A stretch of 42,303 bases of DNA from a virus: positions 1-42,303 of the IMG/VR virus record IMGVR_UViG_3300032050_000278; one strand, 5' to 3'. A program made the position numbers and the translations under genes. Shown here piece after piece: positions 41,310 through 42,303 of the stretch (within the stretch, counting starts at the first letter, position 1; every line of letters starts with the position of its first letter). The notes under the pieces were generated by a model, which saw nothing but the letters and a program-made list of their open reading frames with translations, had not been told where the DNA came from and ran no database searches.

Positions 41310-41798
41310 TTAACTACTCAAACTTTTTCTGGAGTAACTTCTGTATCTTTACCTAATAATACTTTTACTGATACCTATGACAATTATTTGTTATTTATGA
41401 CTGTCAATGCTAACTCAGCAGATACTCAAATAAGAATGAAAATGAGAGCCTCTGGAACAGATTTTAGTGGTAGTGATTACAATTTTGCTTATGCGCGTGC
41501 AAGGTCTACTGCACAAAGTATTGACACAGGTGGCTCAAGCAATACAAGTTTTTATCTTGGTGAAGTTGAAAGTGCTTTTAATGGTCGTGCTGCATACAAA
41601 ATGGATATAATTAGTCCAAAACTTTTGGATAGAACAAGATACTTTGGTATCGCTGTTGATTCTGATACAGCAAGTAATTACGCTGCTGGTACTGTTGGTG
41701 GGGTTCTTAATAATGCTTTGGCTTATGACTCAGTAACTGTGATTGCTGATACTGGAACTTTTGGTGGTTTTTATTCTGTGTACGGTTACAACAAATAG
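41247..41798 (+). CDS. Putative variable tail-tip / receptor-binding domain protein (183 aa)
   Basis: Shares the MGVKSATAFGL head and the VYGYNK end with the 182-residue protein at 167, but the body (DYNFAYARARSTAQSIDTGG onward) is quite different. The pair shows the pattern expected of rapidly varying receptor-binding proteins. Start overlaps the adaptor stop by one base (TAATG). Confidence 0.7.
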   Translation: MGVKSATAFGLTSGLEPAMVFLTTQTFSGVTSVSLPNNTFTDTYDNYLLFMTVNANSADTQIRMKMRASGTDFSGSDYNFAYARARSTAQSIDTGGSSNTSFYLGEVESAFNGRAAYKMDIISPKLLDRTRYFGIAVDSDTASNYAAGTVGGVLNNALAYDSVTVIADTGTFGGFYSVYGYNK

Positions 41799-41809
41799 GA
41801 GTATGACAA

Positions 41810-42303
41810 ATGGCTAAACAAGCGTACGTGTATTCTGGAACCGACTGGGTTCCTTTAGCATCTGAGGTTACTAACCTTTCTGCTTATCAGACTAAAGCAT
41901 TAAACCAGTTTCCTTACAGGAATTTATTAATTAATGGTGATATGCAGGTTGCACAACGTTCAACTTCTGTTGCCTCTATTACTGCTTCTAGTTATAATAC
42001 AGCAGATAGATGGAGATTTTCTAATAGTTCTACTATGGGAACTTGGACACAATCTGTAGAAAACGATGCACCAACAGGTTCAGGTTTTAGAAAATCTTTA
42101 AAGATGCTTGTTACTACAGCAGACGCTTCACCTGCTGCTGGGGATTATGTTTTTATTAATCAAAAACTTGAAGGACAAAATGTTCAAGTAATCAAAAAAG
42201 GTACAGCAGCAGCCGAACAATTAACTGCTTCTTTTTGGGTTAAATCAAATGTTACTGGTACCTATGTTCTTGAAATTTTTGATAATGATAATTCTCGTCA
42301 TAC
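41810..42303 (+). CDS. Tail fibre protein, N-terminal part (3' end outside the window)
   Basis: Opens MAKQAYVYSGTDWVPLASEV, as the complete 372-residue fibre at 745 does. The two agree well over the first 60 residues, and then diverge in blocks (RWRFSNSSTMGTWTQSVEND versus RWASTVNTLGTWTQSVEND). Cut off by the window end after 164 codons. Confidence 0.85.
   Translation, partial: MAKQAYVYSGTDWVPLASEVTNLSAYQTKALNQFPYRNLLINGDMQVAQRSTSVASITASSYNTADRWRFSNSSTMGTWTQSVENDAPTGSGFRKSLKMLVTTADASPAAGDYVFINQKLEGQNVQVIKKGTAAAEQLTASFWVKSNVTGTYVLEIFDNDNSRH

Overview
The window is almost certainly the genome, or most of the genome, of an uncultured tailed phage. It is AT-rich and densely packed. It has two blocks of opposite orientation. 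The rightward (+) block is late: it runs from the terminase at 21473 to the window end and continues logically at position 1 through to about 8118, carrying packaging, portal, ejection proteins, scaffold, capsid, connector, tail fibres and lysis. The leftward (-) block, 20883 down to 8181, is early: it carries many small proteins, a DUF932 protein, a GP88-like protein, a Cas4/RecB-like nuclease, a DnaB/RecA-like ATPase, a resolvase-like nuclease, a two-part primase, an Nmad1/DUF1599-like protein and a sigma factor. The blocks diverge from a 589-bp intergenic region (20884-21472) and converge on a strong bidirectional terminator (8131-8171). I see no tRNA, integrase, DNA polymerase, repressor, CRISPR or insertion sequence. 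The absence of integrase and repressor suggests a virulent phage that uses the host polymerase.

The host is probably an actinobacterium. A resuscitation-promoting-factor-type transglycosylase sits in the lysis region, and the GP88, Cas4-like and split primase genes resemble actinophage gene sets. The low GC points to aquatic low-GC Actinobacteria, but this is inference. An N4-gp56-type capsid, very large internal proteins between portal and capsid, and no tape-measure or major tail-tube gene suggest podovirus morphology.

The two ends of the window are homologous but not identical. Positions 1 to about 229 match 41081-41309 with about four differences. The next gene is shared only at its N-terminus, and the fibre gene after it is conserved again but diverged. 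Either the genome is circular (about 41.08 kb) and the ends are two alleles of a variable host-recognition cassette, or the phage carries a tandem duplication of that cassette.

Layout: 1-5591 tail fibres, variable tip proteins and a large tail protein; 5592-8118 lysis region (holin-like proteins, M23 peptidase, secreted Pro-rich protein, HNH, Rpf-like lysin); 8181-14671 replication, recombination and transcription; 14619-17125 zinc-motif, DUF932 and hypothetical genes; 17308-19533 a train of very small overlapping genes, many with Cys/His pairs; 19667-21472 two hypothetical genes and two noncoding regions with inverted repeats and a repeated 15-base motif; 21473-25782 terminase, portal and small head genes; 25782-34690 ejection-type proteins including a 1748-residue protein and a transglycosylase; 34809-36490 scaffold and capsid; 36557-38262 small, often basic proteins; 38259-42303 connector, long fibre, adaptor and variable tip cassette.
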